Shown piece after piece: positions 34,420-42,963 of a DNA stretch of 64,000 nt (position 1 is the first letter of the stretch; the number at the start of each line of letters is the position of its first letter). The DNA is taken from assembly GCF_003386795.1 (NCBI RefSeq), contig NZ_QTUC01000001.1, positions 3,038,001-3,102,000 on the forward strand. Reading direction: 5' to 3'. This DNA is from Thermasporomyces composti. Its GTDB lineage: Bacteria > Actinomycetota > Actinomycetes > Propionibacteriales > Actinopolymorphaceae. Below the pieces are notes generated by a model, which did no database searches, was not told where the DNA came from, and was given only the letters and a program-made list of their open reading frames with translations. A program made the translations under genes and the position numbers.

Positions 34420-35577
34420 ATGACTGCGCGCCGCCCCACAGGATCTGAGAACCGTCGTGGCTTCATCCGCGCCGCCAGCGCCGTGGTGGGTGGCGGCGTC
34501 GCTTCCGCTCTCCTGACCGGCTCGAACGCCCATGCCGAACCGTCGGGTTCGAACGTGCCCCCCGGTTACCCGTACTGGGTGGGGCTGCCAGGGTCCGGGG
34601 CGCCGTACGTCGTCGACCCCGCGGTGGGTGCCCAGGACGCGATCAACCGGGCACTGAGCGACGTGGGCCGGGGCGTGGTGTTCGTCGCTGGCGGTCGCTA
34701 CCCGATCAAGGGTCCCATCCACCTCCGCACTGGCCAGACCTTGTGCGGAGCGGGACCGCACGGGACCGTCCTCGATGGGTCGGCGGCGGGCCGGGTTCGC
34801 GAGCCCATGATCAGCAACCGGGACCCCAACTCCACCAGGATTGTCATCCGCGACATCGGCTTGGAGTGCGCGGGCCGTTTCGACTACGGGATCCGGCTCC
34901 TCCAGGGCTCCCGGCCGGAGGAATGGGGGCCCGACCCCAACCACCTCCTGCACCGGGTGTACGTCTACAGCCCGGCCGTCGACGGCATCTACCTGGGCAC
35001 GGCCGGATACCCAGGCGGCGTTCGGGAGACCAAGATCAACGACTGCAGGGTCACCGACGCGGCGCAGGTCTCGTACCGCATCGAGGGTGCCTCCGACACG
35101 ACGGTGGTTCAGTCGGTGTCGCAGGCGGGCCGCATCGGATTCCTCGTCGCCGGCGGCAACTCCAAGCTCTCGATGTGCAAGGCCTTCTTCACCAAGGGGC
35201 CAGGCTTCCGCATCACCTCGAGCCGACCGACGATCACCGGCTGTGAGTCCCAGGACGCTCAGCGCGGGTGCGGCTTCGAGCTGATCGGTGTGACCAACGG
35301 CACCCTGTCGGGGTGTACGGCGGACTCCAACGGCGACGATCGGTCCGACCGGACGTCGGCTGGCTTCTACCTGGAGAACGTCCAGGCGGTTCGGCTCAGC
35401 GGTGCGACGTACCAGCGGCCCGACGGAGCGGGCAAGCAGCGCTGGGGGGTGTACTTCGGGGCGGATGTCGACCGAGTGCTGGTCTCGATGGTGACCGACA
35501 GCTCGGTCGGCCGGCCCTACCGGGGAGCGGTTCTGGGCTCGGCCGGCCCCCGCTCGAAGGTCGAGATCATCGGCTAG
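34420..35577 (+). CDS. Exported right-handed beta-helix (pectate-lyase-like) protein
   Basis: 385 aa. A clear twin-arginine signal (ENRRGFIRAA, hydrophobic stretch, AHA-E near residue 39). The remainder has the pattern of a pectate-lyase-3/parallel beta-helix domain: AQDAINRALSDVGRGVVFVAGG, GTVLDG, repeated short strands such as TRIVIRDIGLEC and TKINDCRVTDA, and SGCTADSNGDD near the end. Catalytic residues cannot be assigned. A 278-bp leader contains the direct repeat GTGACATTG/GTGACATAG (34311-34328). Its stop codon overlaps that of the convergent GntR regulator, which may control it. Confidence 0.82.
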   Translation: MTARRPTGSENRRGFIRAASAVVGGGVASALLTGSNAHAEPSGSNVPPGYPYWVGLPGSGAPYVVDPAVGAQDAINRALSDVGRGVVFVAGGRYPIKGPIHLRTGQTLCGAGPHGTVLDGSAAGRVREPMISNRDPNSTRIVIRDIGLECAGRFDYGIRLLQGSRPEEWGPDPNHLLHRVYVYSPAVDGIYLGTAGYPGGVRETKINDCRVTDAAQVSYRIEGASDTTVVQSVSQAGRIGFLVAGGNSKLSMCKAFFTKGPGFRITSSRPTITGCESQDAQRGCGFELIGVTNGTLSGCTADSNGDDRSDRTSAGFYLENVQAVRLSGATYQRPDGAGKQRWGVYFGADVDRVLVSMVTDSSVGRPYRGAVLGSAGPRSKVEIIG

Positions 35578-36350
35578 TGACCGGACCGGCCGCGGATGAG
35601 CCGGGTGCGCGCGAGGTCGGGCTCCTCGTCCTCGTCGGCGATGAAGTAGTCAGGGAACTGCCGCTCCAAGGGCTCGAGGACGTCGAGCGCGAGGCGCAGG
35701 TGTCGACGAAGGACGTCCTGAGCCTGTCGGCGCTTCTTCGCCACCACGGCGTCCACGATCTGCCGGTGCTGCTCGTGCAGCTCGGCGAGGATCCCCGGAT
35801 CGGGGAGGGTGAGCATCCGCACCCGGTCGAGGTGGGCTTTCGCTGAGGACACCACCGACCACGCTCGGGGGTGGCCGCCGATCTCCAGCAGAGACCGGTG
35901 CAGGTCCTCGTCCGTGGCGAACCATCGTCGCAGGTCACCGGTGCGACCCGCCTCGGCCTGCTCCTCCACGAGCGCGCGGAGGTAGGCCTCGTCCGCCGCG
36001 GTGACGTTGGCGATCGCGTGCGGCAGACTGGCCAGCTCCAGTGTCTCCCGGATGAACTGGACCTCCACGACCTCGCGGGCGCTGATCCGTGACACGAACG
36101 TGCCGAGCTGCGGCGCGACCTCGACCAGCCCTTCGTCGGCGAGGCGGATGATGGCCTCACGGACCGGGGTCCGGCTCACGCCGTACCGGGCGGCGAGCTC
36201 GTTCTCCGACAAGCCTTGTCCGGGCGGTAGGTCCAAGGAGACGATCGCGCGGCGGATCAGGGCGTACACCTGGGCACGAGTGCTGGCGCCACGAAGGACG
36301 TTCAGCCGCGCGCGCCGCGGTGAGAGTGCGCGCCCGCCTCGAGCTGCCAT
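35574..36350 (-). CDS. GntR-family regulator, FadR subfamily (FCD domain)
   Basis: 258 aa from ATG 36350 (GAGGGAAGG upstream; the frame stays open for a further 42 low-complexity codons that I exclude). N-terminal winged helix, residues about 20-90: AQVYALIRRAIVSLDLPPG, SENELAARYGVSRTPVREAI and GLVEVAPQLGTFVSRIS, the standard GntR motif. C-terminal all-helical FCD ligand domain with VQFIRETLELA, DEDLHRSLLEIGGHP and ELHEQHRQIVDAV. FCD regulators usually bind a carboxylate (sugar acid or organic acid) with a metal. It probably controls the neighbouring glycan genes. It overlaps the convergent beta-helix gene by 4 bp. Confidence 0.92.
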   Translation of the reverse strand: MAARGGRALSPRRARLNVLRGASTRAQVYALIRRAIVSLDLPPGQGLSENELAARYGVSRTPVREAIIRLADEGLVEVAPQLGTFVSRISAREVVEVQFIRETLELASLPHAIANVTAADEAYLRALVEEQAEAGRTGDLRRWFATDEDLHRSLLEIGGHPRAWSVVSSAKAHLDRVRMLTLPDPGILAELHEQHRQIVDAVVAKKRRQAQDVLRRHLRLALDVLEPLERQFPDYFIADEDEEPDLARTRLIRGRSGH

Positions 36351-36370
36351 GGTGACGCCGCCTTCCCTCC

Positions 36371-36464
36371 GCTGCTGCCGGCCCCTGCTGCCGCTTGCCC
36401 CTGCTGCCGCCGGCCCTGCTCCTGCCGCTGGCCACTGGTGCCGCTGGCCCCTGGTGCCGCTGGC
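36371..36464. repeat. Low-complexity CTGCTGCCG/CCGCTGGCC repeat tract
   Basis: About 95 bp of imperfect short tandem units. It begins with CTGCTGCCGGCCCCTGCTGC-like units and drifts to CTGGTGCCGCTGGCCC-like units of about 15 bp. The tract lies directly upstream of the gntR ribosome-binding site, in the gap between gntR and the zinc-finger gene (36351-36528). Spacers are not unique and the units are not palindromic, so it is not a CRISPR. Length variation by slippage could alter gntR expression. Confidence 0.7.
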
Positions 36465-36528
36465 ATGGTAGAGCACCGGAGGGCTACGCGAGGGGAGCGG
36501 CGGGACGGCGGGTCGACGAGACGGACGA

Positions 36529-37059
36529 TCACAGCGTCCGGTGCTTCTTCCCCGCCAGGATCATCTGGGTGGCCAGGTAGCGGCTCACGCCGAGCTTTCG
36601 CGCGATCTCGTCAGGCCGAAGCCCTTGCTGGTGGTAGATCATGGCGAGCTTCTGCTGGGACCGCGTCCAGGGGACGCGCCGCACGGGCTGAGCCGGGCGT
36701 CGGTAGCGTCGCGGCGGTCGGTCACCCGTCGGGCCGTCGCCTGTCGTGGAGCGGACCGTGGTCGTGGCGTCGCCGCGCGCCGAGCCGGACGGCTGTGCCT
36801 GATCGCTTGGTCGGTCCAGTGACCCGTATGTGGCACGCCGCTGATCGTGGTGACGGCCGCTCGCCAGATCACGTCGGGTCTGGTCGTCAAGAATGTGGTA
36901 CTGGTCCGCCGCCTTGTTCAGACCCACGGAGACGATCGTCAGACCTCGGGCGTTTTTCTCCTGACATTCCCGACTCGTGCAGTAGTTGTACTTCTCCGCG
37001 CGCTCGGGGTGCAGCTCACTGCCGCAGGTCACGCACTTCGGCGTCAACGTCCTGGTCAC
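36529..37059 (-). CDS. Zinc-finger/HTH protein of unknown function
   Basis: 176 aa from GTG 37059. The frame stays open to 37263, but codons between 37060 and 37150 have unusually AT-rich third positions and hold two palindromes, so I treat that part as non-coding with moderate confidence. N-terminal treble-clef-like zinc site: CVTCGSELHPERAEKYNYC, then a Cys in the next few residues. A conserved stretch (ARGLTIVSVGLNKAADQYHIL) follows, then a charged linker (Arg/Asp/Thr-rich), and a C-terminal helix-turn-helix (WTRSQQKLAMIYHQQGLRP, EIARKLGVSRYLATQMIL). It may be a DNA-binding regulator. No characterised homologue comes to mind. Confidence 0.7.
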   Translation of the reverse strand: MTRTLTPKCVTCGSELHPERAEKYNYCTSRECQEKNARGLTIVSVGLNKAADQYHILDDQTRRDLASGRHHDQRRATYGSLDRPSDQAQPSGSARGDATTTVRSTTGDGPTGDRPPRRYRRPAQPVRRVPWTRSQQKLAMIYHQQGLRPDEIARKLGVSRYLATQMILAGKKHRTL

Positions 37060-37089
37060 ACCTCGACTCGACCGATTTGTTCGATCCAA

Positions 37090-37115
37090 CCGACTGTCGG
37101 ACTCAACCGACGGTT
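37090..37115 (-). promoter_or_regulatory. Twin 11-bp palindromes upstream of the zinc-finger gene
   Basis: CCGACTGTCGG (37090-37100) and AACCGACGGTT (37105-37115) are both perfect palindromes around a single central base, with centres 15 bp apart. Both share the core ACCGAC or its complement. They lie 31-56 bp before GTG 37059, where an operator would be expected; the zinc-finger/HTH protein itself is a candidate ligand. Confidence 0.4.
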
Positions 37116-37287
37116 CGACCCGACTGACGACGGGGTCGACAACGACAAACGGGAGACGTCTCGTCGGTGTTCCCGTGTCGAGCCCTCCGAGTCGAAGGCC
37201 AGGGAACCGCTCCATGGGGGGTATGCCGACGATCATGGGCATGCCGACGGTGCGGAAGAACACTAGGTCCGTCGAGCCTAGGTGCCG

Positions 37288-40017
37288 TCAGGTTCCCGGG
37301 AGCGACCTCCGTCTTCCCGGGAGCGACCTCCGTCGTCGCCAGCGGTCCAGCTCGTCCACCCCCCACACGATGACGGGCAGCGGCGCCAACAGGAGGAGCA
37401 CCCACGCGGGCAGCGGTCTCGTGCCGAAGATGCTCTGCAGGGCCGGGACGTAGATGAGACAGGCGGCGAAGCCGATCTCGAAGGCGATGCCCGCCAGAAG
37501 CAGCGGATTGCTGAAGATCCCGAGGCTGCGAAGCGAGGAGTGCTCGGTGCGGGCGGCGAAAGCGGTGCCGATCTGGCACGCCACGATTCCGGCGAAGGTC
37601 GCTGTCGTGGCTTGCAGATAGGCCTCATGCAAGGCGCTCCCCGGGCCGGTGGGTAAGCCCGGCCGCCAGCCGGCGGCGACCAGGACCGCGAAGTACGCCG
37701 CGAGGGTGAGGATCGTCGAGACGACCCCGAGCAGTCCCCAGGCCCGCCACAGCAGGCGGGAGTTGATGATGCCTTCACGCCGGTCCCGAGGCGGACGGCG
37801 CATGATGCCGGGTTCGGCTCGCTCCCGACCCAGCGCGAGCGCTGGCAGCGTCTCGGTTCCAAGGTCGATGGCGAGGATCTGTAAGACGGTCAGCGGGAGC
37901 GGAATGGCGCCTCCGGAGAGGGCGAACAGCAGGAACGGCACGACCTCGGGGACCGTGTGGGCGAAGATGTACAGAACGAACTTCCGTACATTGTCGAAAA
38001 CCCGGCGGCCCTCCTCGACCGCGGCGACGATCGTCGCGAAGTTGTCGTCGGTGAGCACCATCGCCGCGGCCTCCCGGGCGACGTCGGTGCCGGTGCGTCC
38101 CATGGCGACGCCGATGTCGGCCCGGCGCAGCGCGGGCGCGTCGTTGACCCCGTCCCCCGTGACCGCGACGATCCGACCTTGGCGGCGTAGGGCGTCGACG
38201 ACCCGGAGCTTGGTCTCGGGTGAGCTTCGGGCGAAGACCAGCTCGCCCCCGCTGGCGAGGAGCTCCTCGAGCCGCTGCTCACTCATCGCGGCTACCTCCT
38301 CGCCGGTCAGAGCTCGGCGGACGTGAAGACCCACCTTGGTGGCGATCTCGGCGGCGGTCCGCCGATGGTCGCCGGTGATCACGTGGACGGTGATTCCCGC
38401 CGTGTGGCAGGCGGCCACCGCGGCGGGCACCTCCGGTCTGGGCGGGTCGTGCAGACCCACCAGCCCCACTAGGCAGAGGTCGCGTTCGACCTCCTCCCGC
38501 GCGGGCGCCGCGTTTCCCGCGACCGCGGACGCGTCGATCTCACGGCGCGCGAACGCCAGGACCCGCAGACCCTGTGCCGTCATGGAGCTTTCGGCGGCGC
38601 GGACCCTTTCGAGGTCGGCGCTTGTCGCGGGGCGCGGCACGCCGTCCATGAGGGTCGTGCACAGCGGAAGCACCGATTCAGGCGCGCCTTTGACATGCAG
38701 GATGAGCTGTCGGCTCGACTCGGATGGCTGGTCGAGAGTCGACATCCGGGCCAGGCGAGGGTCGAACCGGTAGAGCATTCGGCGCCGACGCTCCCGGCGG
38801 TCGGGGTCGATGTCCGCGCCGGCGTCCCGCGCGTACCGAAGGAGAGCGATCTCGGTCGGATCACCGACGTCCGCGGCACCGGCCGCGGTCTCCGCGAGCT
38901 CGGCGGTGTTGCACGCCACCATCACCTCGACCAGCGAGGACAACTCGTTGTCCCGCCCGCCGGGAGTCCACGCCTGGCTCACGCGCATGAGGTTCTCGGT
39001 GAGCGTGCCCGTCTTGTCGGTGCAGATCGTGGTGGTCGAGCCGAGGGTCTCCACCGACGAGAGTCGCTTGACGACCGCGCCGCGTCGTGCCAGCGCGCGG
39101 ACGCCCACGGCGAGCGCCAGAGTGATCGTCGGCAGGAGCCCTTCCGGAACGTTGGCCACCAGCAGGCCGATCGCGAAGATGAACGCGTCCGCGACCGGCA
39201 GACCGGCCAGCGTTCCCAGCGGCAGGAACGCGGCACCCGCACCGACCGCCACAGCGGCGATCAGCCACGCGGCTCGACGGACCTGCTTCTCGAGCGGGCT
39301 CGGCTCGGCGGCGAGGTGCTCGGACAGCGCGGCGATCCGTCCCAGCTCGGTATGTGGCCCCGTGGCGAACACGAGCGCCCGGGCGGCGCCGGCCGTGCAC
39401 GTCGTCCCACTGAACACGACGTCGCGTGCCTCGAGCAGCGGCGCGTGCGGCTCCACCGGTCCCGCCTGGCGTGACACCGGGGTCGACTCGCCGGTGAGCG
39501 CCGACATGTCCACCTCGATCTGGCCGTCGAGGAGTCGCGCGTCGGCGGAGATCCTGTCGCCCTCCTCGATCACGATCACATCGCCTGGGACGAGCGCCGC
39601 GGCTGGCACCTGTCGGACGCGGCCATCGCGTAGCGCGGTCGCATGCGGGGGCACATACGAGCGCAACGCCTGCACGGCCCGCTCAGCCTGCTGCTCCTGC
39701 ACGAACGCCAGGACAGCGTTGAGCGCGATCACCGCGATGATCGCGCCCGCCAGCACAGGGGTCCCGGTGAGGTACGCCAGTCCCGCGGCCAGCCACAACA
39801 AGAGCGCGAGCGGATGGACGAACTGCCGCCCCAACTCACGTGCCAACCGGCGTCTGCCACGTCGCCGCAGCTCGTTCGGCCCGAAGATCACGAGCCGGTG
39901 CTCGGCCTCTTGCTGCGACAACCCCGCCGGACCGCTGCGCAGGTGGGCCATGAGCAAGGCCAGCGGCTCGTGGCTAGCCTCCGCTGGGTCGCTCACCGAG
40001 ATCTGGTCGTCGCTCAT
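37288..40017 (-). CDS. P2-type cation-transporting ATPase
   Basis: 909 aa, full length. Cation_ATPase_N domain, actuator domain with TGES (175-178), phosphorylation motif [10 protein letters not shown] (Asp334), ATP-binding domain, and hinge motif [20 protein letters not shown]. The M4 ion-site motif is [11 protein letters not shown] (PEGL at 291-294), and M6 reads [19 protein letters not shown]. These two segments look like the Na+/K+-ATPase (P2C) group rather than SERCA or heavy-metal pumps, but the transported ion is inferred. Ten membrane helices are expected, with the last four near the C-terminus. The C-terminal tail ends in a 7-residue duplication encoded by a 21-bp tandem repeat (37293-37334). 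It is probably monocistronic. Confidence 0.9.
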   Translation of the reverse strand: MSDDQISVSDPAEASHEPLALLMAHLRSGPAGLSQQEAEHRLVIFGPNELRRRGRRRLARELGRQFVHPLALLLWLAAGLAYLTGTPVLAGAIIAVIALNAVLAFVQEQQAERAVQALRSYVPPHATALRDGRVRQVPAAALVPGDVIVIEEGDRISADARLLDGQIEVDMSALTGESTPVSRQAGPVEPHAPLLEARDVVFSGTTCTAGAARALVFATGPHTELGRIAALSEHLAAEPSPLEKQVRRAAWLIAAVAVGAGAAFLPLGTLAGLPVADAFIFAIGLLVANVPEGLLPTITLALAVGVRALARRGAVVKRLSSVETLGSTTTICTDKTGTLTENLMRVSQAWTPGGRDNELSSLVEVMVACNTAELAETAAGAADVGDPTEIALLRYARDAGADIDPDRRERRRRMLYRFDPRLARMSTLDQPSESSRQLILHVKGAPESVLPLCTTLMDGVPRPATSADLERVRAAESSMTAQGLRVLAFARREIDASAVAGNAAPAREEVERDLCLVGLVGLHDPPRPEVPAAVAACHTAGITVHVITGDHRRTAAEIATKVGLHVRRALTGEEVAAMSEQRLEELLASGGELVFARSSPETKLRVVDALRRQGRIVAVTGDGVNDAPALRRADIGVAMGRTGTDVAREAAAMVLTDDNFATIVAAVEEGRRVFDNVRKFVLYIFAHTVPEVVPFLLFALSGGAIPLPLTVLQILAIDLGTETLPALALGRERAEPGIMRRPPRDRREGIINSRLLWRAWGLLGVVSTILTLAAYFAVLVAAGWRPGLPTGPGSALHEAYLQATTATFAGIVACQIGTAFAARTEHSSLRSLGIFSNPLLLAGIAFEIGFAACLIYVPALQSIFGTRPLPAWVLLLLAPLPVIVWGVDELDRWRRRRSLPGRRRSLPGT
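37293..37334. repeat. 21-bp tandem duplication in the 3' end of the P-type ATPase gene
   Basis: A 21-bp unit beginning TTCCCGGGAGCG and ending ACCTCCGTC occurs twice without a gap (37293-37313 and 37314-37334), identical in both copies. It is in frame and duplicates seven residues (SLPGRRR-type) at the extreme C-terminus. It therefore lengthens the tail without affecting the fold. Confidence 0.85.
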
Positions 40018-40245
40018 GTGAGGCGATAGCCGGGCGCACGTCCGGCTTTGCGCTCAGCCGGTCTGGGCGGGTCGAAGGCCTCGACGACGCCGTGGTCGGG
40101 TCACGACCGCCTCCGCCGCGCCACTGCCGATCGTCGCACCCGTGGTGATCGCCGCGAGGCTCCTCATACCCGAGACCTTGCCCGGGAAGGCGACGGGGTA
40201 GTCACACCGTCGCGGCGCGGTCGATCACCTACACCGATCGCGCGG

Positions 40246-42657
40246 TCACGAGCGTGGAGCGAAGTGGGCGGTGATCGTGTGGTCAGCCTCCACGGTGAGG
40301 GCGAGGGTCGACGGGGCGTTGACGATCTCGCCGTCCACGCTCCAGTGCGTGAACGTGTAGCCCTTGGCCGCTGCGGCCGACACCGTGATCTCCGCCCCGC
40401 GCTCGTACCGTCCGGGCTCGGCCTCGTTGCCGGAGAGCAGCACGGCTCCGCCGTCGGGTGGGGTCGCCGTCACCTCGACCGCGTGCGTGACCATGCCGAT
40501 CGCCATGATGTTGAGCAACCGCGCCGGTCCGGTCAGCGTGGCGCCGTTGTAGCGCAGCACGTTGGTGATGGTGACCTCGCCGGCGGTGACGTCGATCGTG
40601 TGGCCGTCCTCGCCGAGATTGTCGGTGCCGAGGTTCCAGCCGGTCACGTCGCCGGACCGCACGACCAGCCCGTCGTGGAAGCCGTAGGCGAACACGTGCG
40701 TGAGCCGGAGTCGCCGCGCCCCGTCGACGGTCACCAGCACCGCTTGCCTGCGCATGTACTTGTCGATCACCTCGGGGAAGATGTTCCCCTCCTCCGCCCA
40801 GCCCGGTATGCCGAAGCCGACCCGGGTGACCGCGTTCCCGTTGGAGAGCAGCCCCTCAATCCTGCCTCCGTCACTACGGCCCACGGTGACGGCGCGCTTG
40901 AAGAAGGCGCCGTTCACTTTCCGAACGACGAACCGGTCATTGCGGTAGGTGGCCAGGTCGATGCCGTTCCACGCGTTCGGCAGCCCGACGTTGACGATGT
41001 AGGTGCGCTCGCCGTTTCCTCGGATCGCGTACGGATAGGGCACGAGCCCGTCAGGGCTGGCCGGGTTGTTCTCGGGATAGAAGATCCGCAGTCCGCGCAC
41101 GCCGGCGCGGTCGCCGTCCAGCGTCACGAAGGCGGGGGCGGTCTCGGGCACCGAGGTATCGCGCCCTTCGTACGCGAGCAGGACGGTGCCGCCGCTCAAG
41201 CCCAGCTGGTCACGGTTCGGCACCGCCGAGGCCCCACGCAGCTCCACCCTCGCGGGCACGCGGAGGTGGCTCGCGATGCGGTACCAGCCGGCGGGGAGGT
41301 AGACGATCCCGCCCCCGTCGGCGTGCGCTTGGTCGAGTGCTCGCTGGATCGCCGCGGTGGCGTCCTCGTTGGGAAGGACACCGACTCCGCGCGGGGCGTT
41401 GAACGGCGGCTTGGTGATGTCGTAGAGCGCGGCACGCGGACGAGCTGGCGGAGGTCCGGGCTCCAACGTCGGTGGGCGTCCCTCGAGCGCATGGACCGTG
41501 CCCCGGACGTCGCCGACCACGGACGTTCCGGTGATCTTGACGTAGCCCTCGGCGTCGTTGCGAATCGCGTGCTGGCTTCCCTCGAGCACACCACCCGCGA
41601 TGGACAGGCCCCACCGGGGGTCGACGTCGTCCACCTGGAGCGCCACGTCGGTGCGGCGGACGGTGGGCTCGACGAAGCTCCCGGCGAAGCGGATTCGCTG
41701 GCCGGGGACGATCCGAATCCCGACCCGGTAGTCGGCGACGTCGATGTGGGAGAACTGCTCCCACTCCAGGTCGCCGAGGACGAGCCCGGTCCCGTGGGCG
41801 CGCGTCCACGCGTCGAGTGCCGCGCGTGCGGGTGGTCGGTAGGCCCGGGGGGCGTCCGCCCAGTAGGCGTTGCTGAACCGGACGTTCTCCCACGTGCCCA
41901 CGTCAGCGCCGTTGTAGGCGCGGACACCCTCGTAGAGCACGGTCCCCTTGACGTTGCGAATGGTGGCCGACTCGTGAACCTGCCCGGAGCTGGGTGGCTC
42001 CCCTCGGTCGCTGGCCATGGTGCTGACGCCGATGCCCCGATAGGAGTTGAGCATCGTGACGTCGGACACCGTCGACATCATGTAGTTCTGGGTGCCGATC
42101 CACGCCACGCCCGGGATCTCGAACGTGTAGTTGTACGGCACCGGGGAGGCCGCGTCCTGGCGTGGGTAGTAGGTCGTGACGCCCATGACGCCCGCGCTGC
42201 CGCCGATCCGGAACAGCGCCGGACCGTCGTCACCCGGCGGGAGGTCGGCCACCACGACCGTGCCGTAGTCGCCTCGCCCTTCATCGGGGTCGCGGCGGTC
42301 GCCGCGCATGGTGCAGAACGCCCGCACCTCGAGGGTGTCCGTGACACGGTAGGTGCCGGCTGGGAGCCAGACAGTGCCTCCGCTCGCGGCGTAGCAGTCG
42401 TCGAGCGCGTCCTGAATGGCGCGCGTCGAGTCGCCAACGCCGGTCGGGTCTGCCCCGTAATCGGAGACGTCGAAGTCCGCGACGACCACGTCCTCGGTGG
42501 GGTAGCGAGTCTGGACAAGCCGTGGGCTGGGCTCCGGTCGCTCGCGCGCCTCGGCGGGCGCCATGTCCGCCGCCGCGACACCCGCGCTGGTGAGCGCAAC
42601 GATGGTCAGCAAAGCGGACGTCAGCGCACAGCCACGTCGGGACGCCAGGGCGGACAC
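40246..42657 (-). CDS. Exported double pectate-lyase-like protein with C-terminal InlB-like repeat domain
   Basis: 803 aa from GTG 42657, chosen because GGGAGGTGG lies 4 nt upstream. Sec-type signal (basic start, ALLTIVALTSAGVAAA). Two successive pectate-lyase-3/beta-helix units are each introduced by the same pattern: VSDYGADPTGVGDSTRAIQ then GGTVWLPAGTYRV (near residues 65-110), and NEDATAAIQRALDQAHADGG then IVYLPAGWYRI (near residues 420-460). A C-terminal about 75-residue 'bacterial repeat' module follows (VTATPPDGGAVLLSG, GYTFTHWSVDGE, ADHTITAHF). Polygalacturonase/rhamnogalacturonase-type activity is plausible, but no catalytic Asp triad can be named. It is divergent from the ABC importer at 42964. 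Confidence 0.8.
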   Translation of the reverse strand: MSALASRRGCALTSALLTIVALTSAGVAAADMAPAEARERPEPSPRLVQTRYPTEDVVVADFDVSDYGADPTGVGDSTRAIQDALDDCYAASGGTVWLPAGTYRVTDTLEVRAFCTMRGDRRDPDEGRGDYGTVVVADLPPGDDGPALFRIGGSAGVMGVTTYYPRQDAASPVPYNYTFEIPGVAWIGTQNYMMSTVSDVTMLNSYRGIGVSTMASDRGEPPSSGQVHESATIRNVKGTVLYEGVRAYNGADVGTWENVRFSNAYWADAPRAYRPPARAALDAWTRAHGTGLVLGDLEWEQFSHIDVADYRVGIRIVPGQRIRFAGSFVEPTVRRTDVALQVDDVDPRWGLSIAGGVLEGSQHAIRNDAEGYVKITGTSVVGDVRGTVHALEGRPPTLEPGPPPARPRAALYDITKPPFNAPRGVGVLPNEDATAAIQRALDQAHADGGGIVYLPAGWYRIASHLRVPARVELRGASAVPNRDQLGLSGGTVLLAYEGRDTSVPETAPAFVTLDGDRAGVRGLRIFYPENNPASPDGLVPYPYAIRGNGERTYIVNVGLPNAWNGIDLATYRNDRFVVRKVNGAFFKRAVTVGRSDGGRIEGLLSNGNAVTRVGFGIPGWAEEGNIFPEVIDKYMRRQAVLVTVDGARRLRLTHVFAYGFHDGLVVRSGDVTGWNLGTDNLGEDGHTIDVTAGEVTITNVLRYNGATLTGPARLLNIMAIGMVTHAVEVTATPPDGGAVLLSGNEAEPGRYERGAEITVSAAAAKGYTFTHWSVDGEIVNAPSTLALTVEADHTITAHFAPRS

Positions 42658-42963
42658 CGCCACCTCCCTCACGTCGGCGCAGAAAAGAACCGACAGGTGA
42701 TCGCTTCGTGCCGTCAGCACACCGGTCTTGGCATGGTCGTCCCGGTGTGGTGGTGCGGGCAATCACGATGACGGAAATCGGCCCTGACCATCGTCGGATC
42801 CTCCGCCAGGCGGAAAAGCCCGGCAGGCGCCGCGACAACGTCCGCGGCAGAGTTGGCCATCTCCGGCGATGGAGATTTCAAGGCGGTCACAAGTGCTTGA
42901 CTGGCGGGGCGACGTACCCAAGCATTCACTCACCTTGCGTCGACCCTGAAGCGGGAGACAGCC
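42658..42963. other. Divergent regulatory gap between beta-helix gene and ABC importer
   Basis: 306 bp without a gene. Visible elements: an inverted repeat ATCTCC-GGCGAT-GGAGAT (42859-42876), and a TTGACT (42897-42902) that could be a -35 for the importer, with only a weak -10 (AAGCAT, 42920-42925). GGGAGAC serves as ribosome-binding site of the importer's first gene. A shared regulator acting on both directions would fit the spacing. Confidence 0.45.

Noticed and set aside
36371-36464. Possible CRISPR-like repeat array
   Set aside because: Units are imperfect, contiguous, without unique spacers and not palindromic; no cas genes are present.
37264-37282. Short inverted repeat CTAGG...CCTAG near the end of the P-type ATPase gene
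   Set aside because: Only 5-bp arms with a 9-nt loop; too weak to call a terminator.
40048-42771. A 907-codon plus-strand open frame
   Set aside because: It is antisense to the double beta-helix gene, which has a signal peptide, ribosome-binding site and recognisable domains. Composition is typical of a shadow frame.
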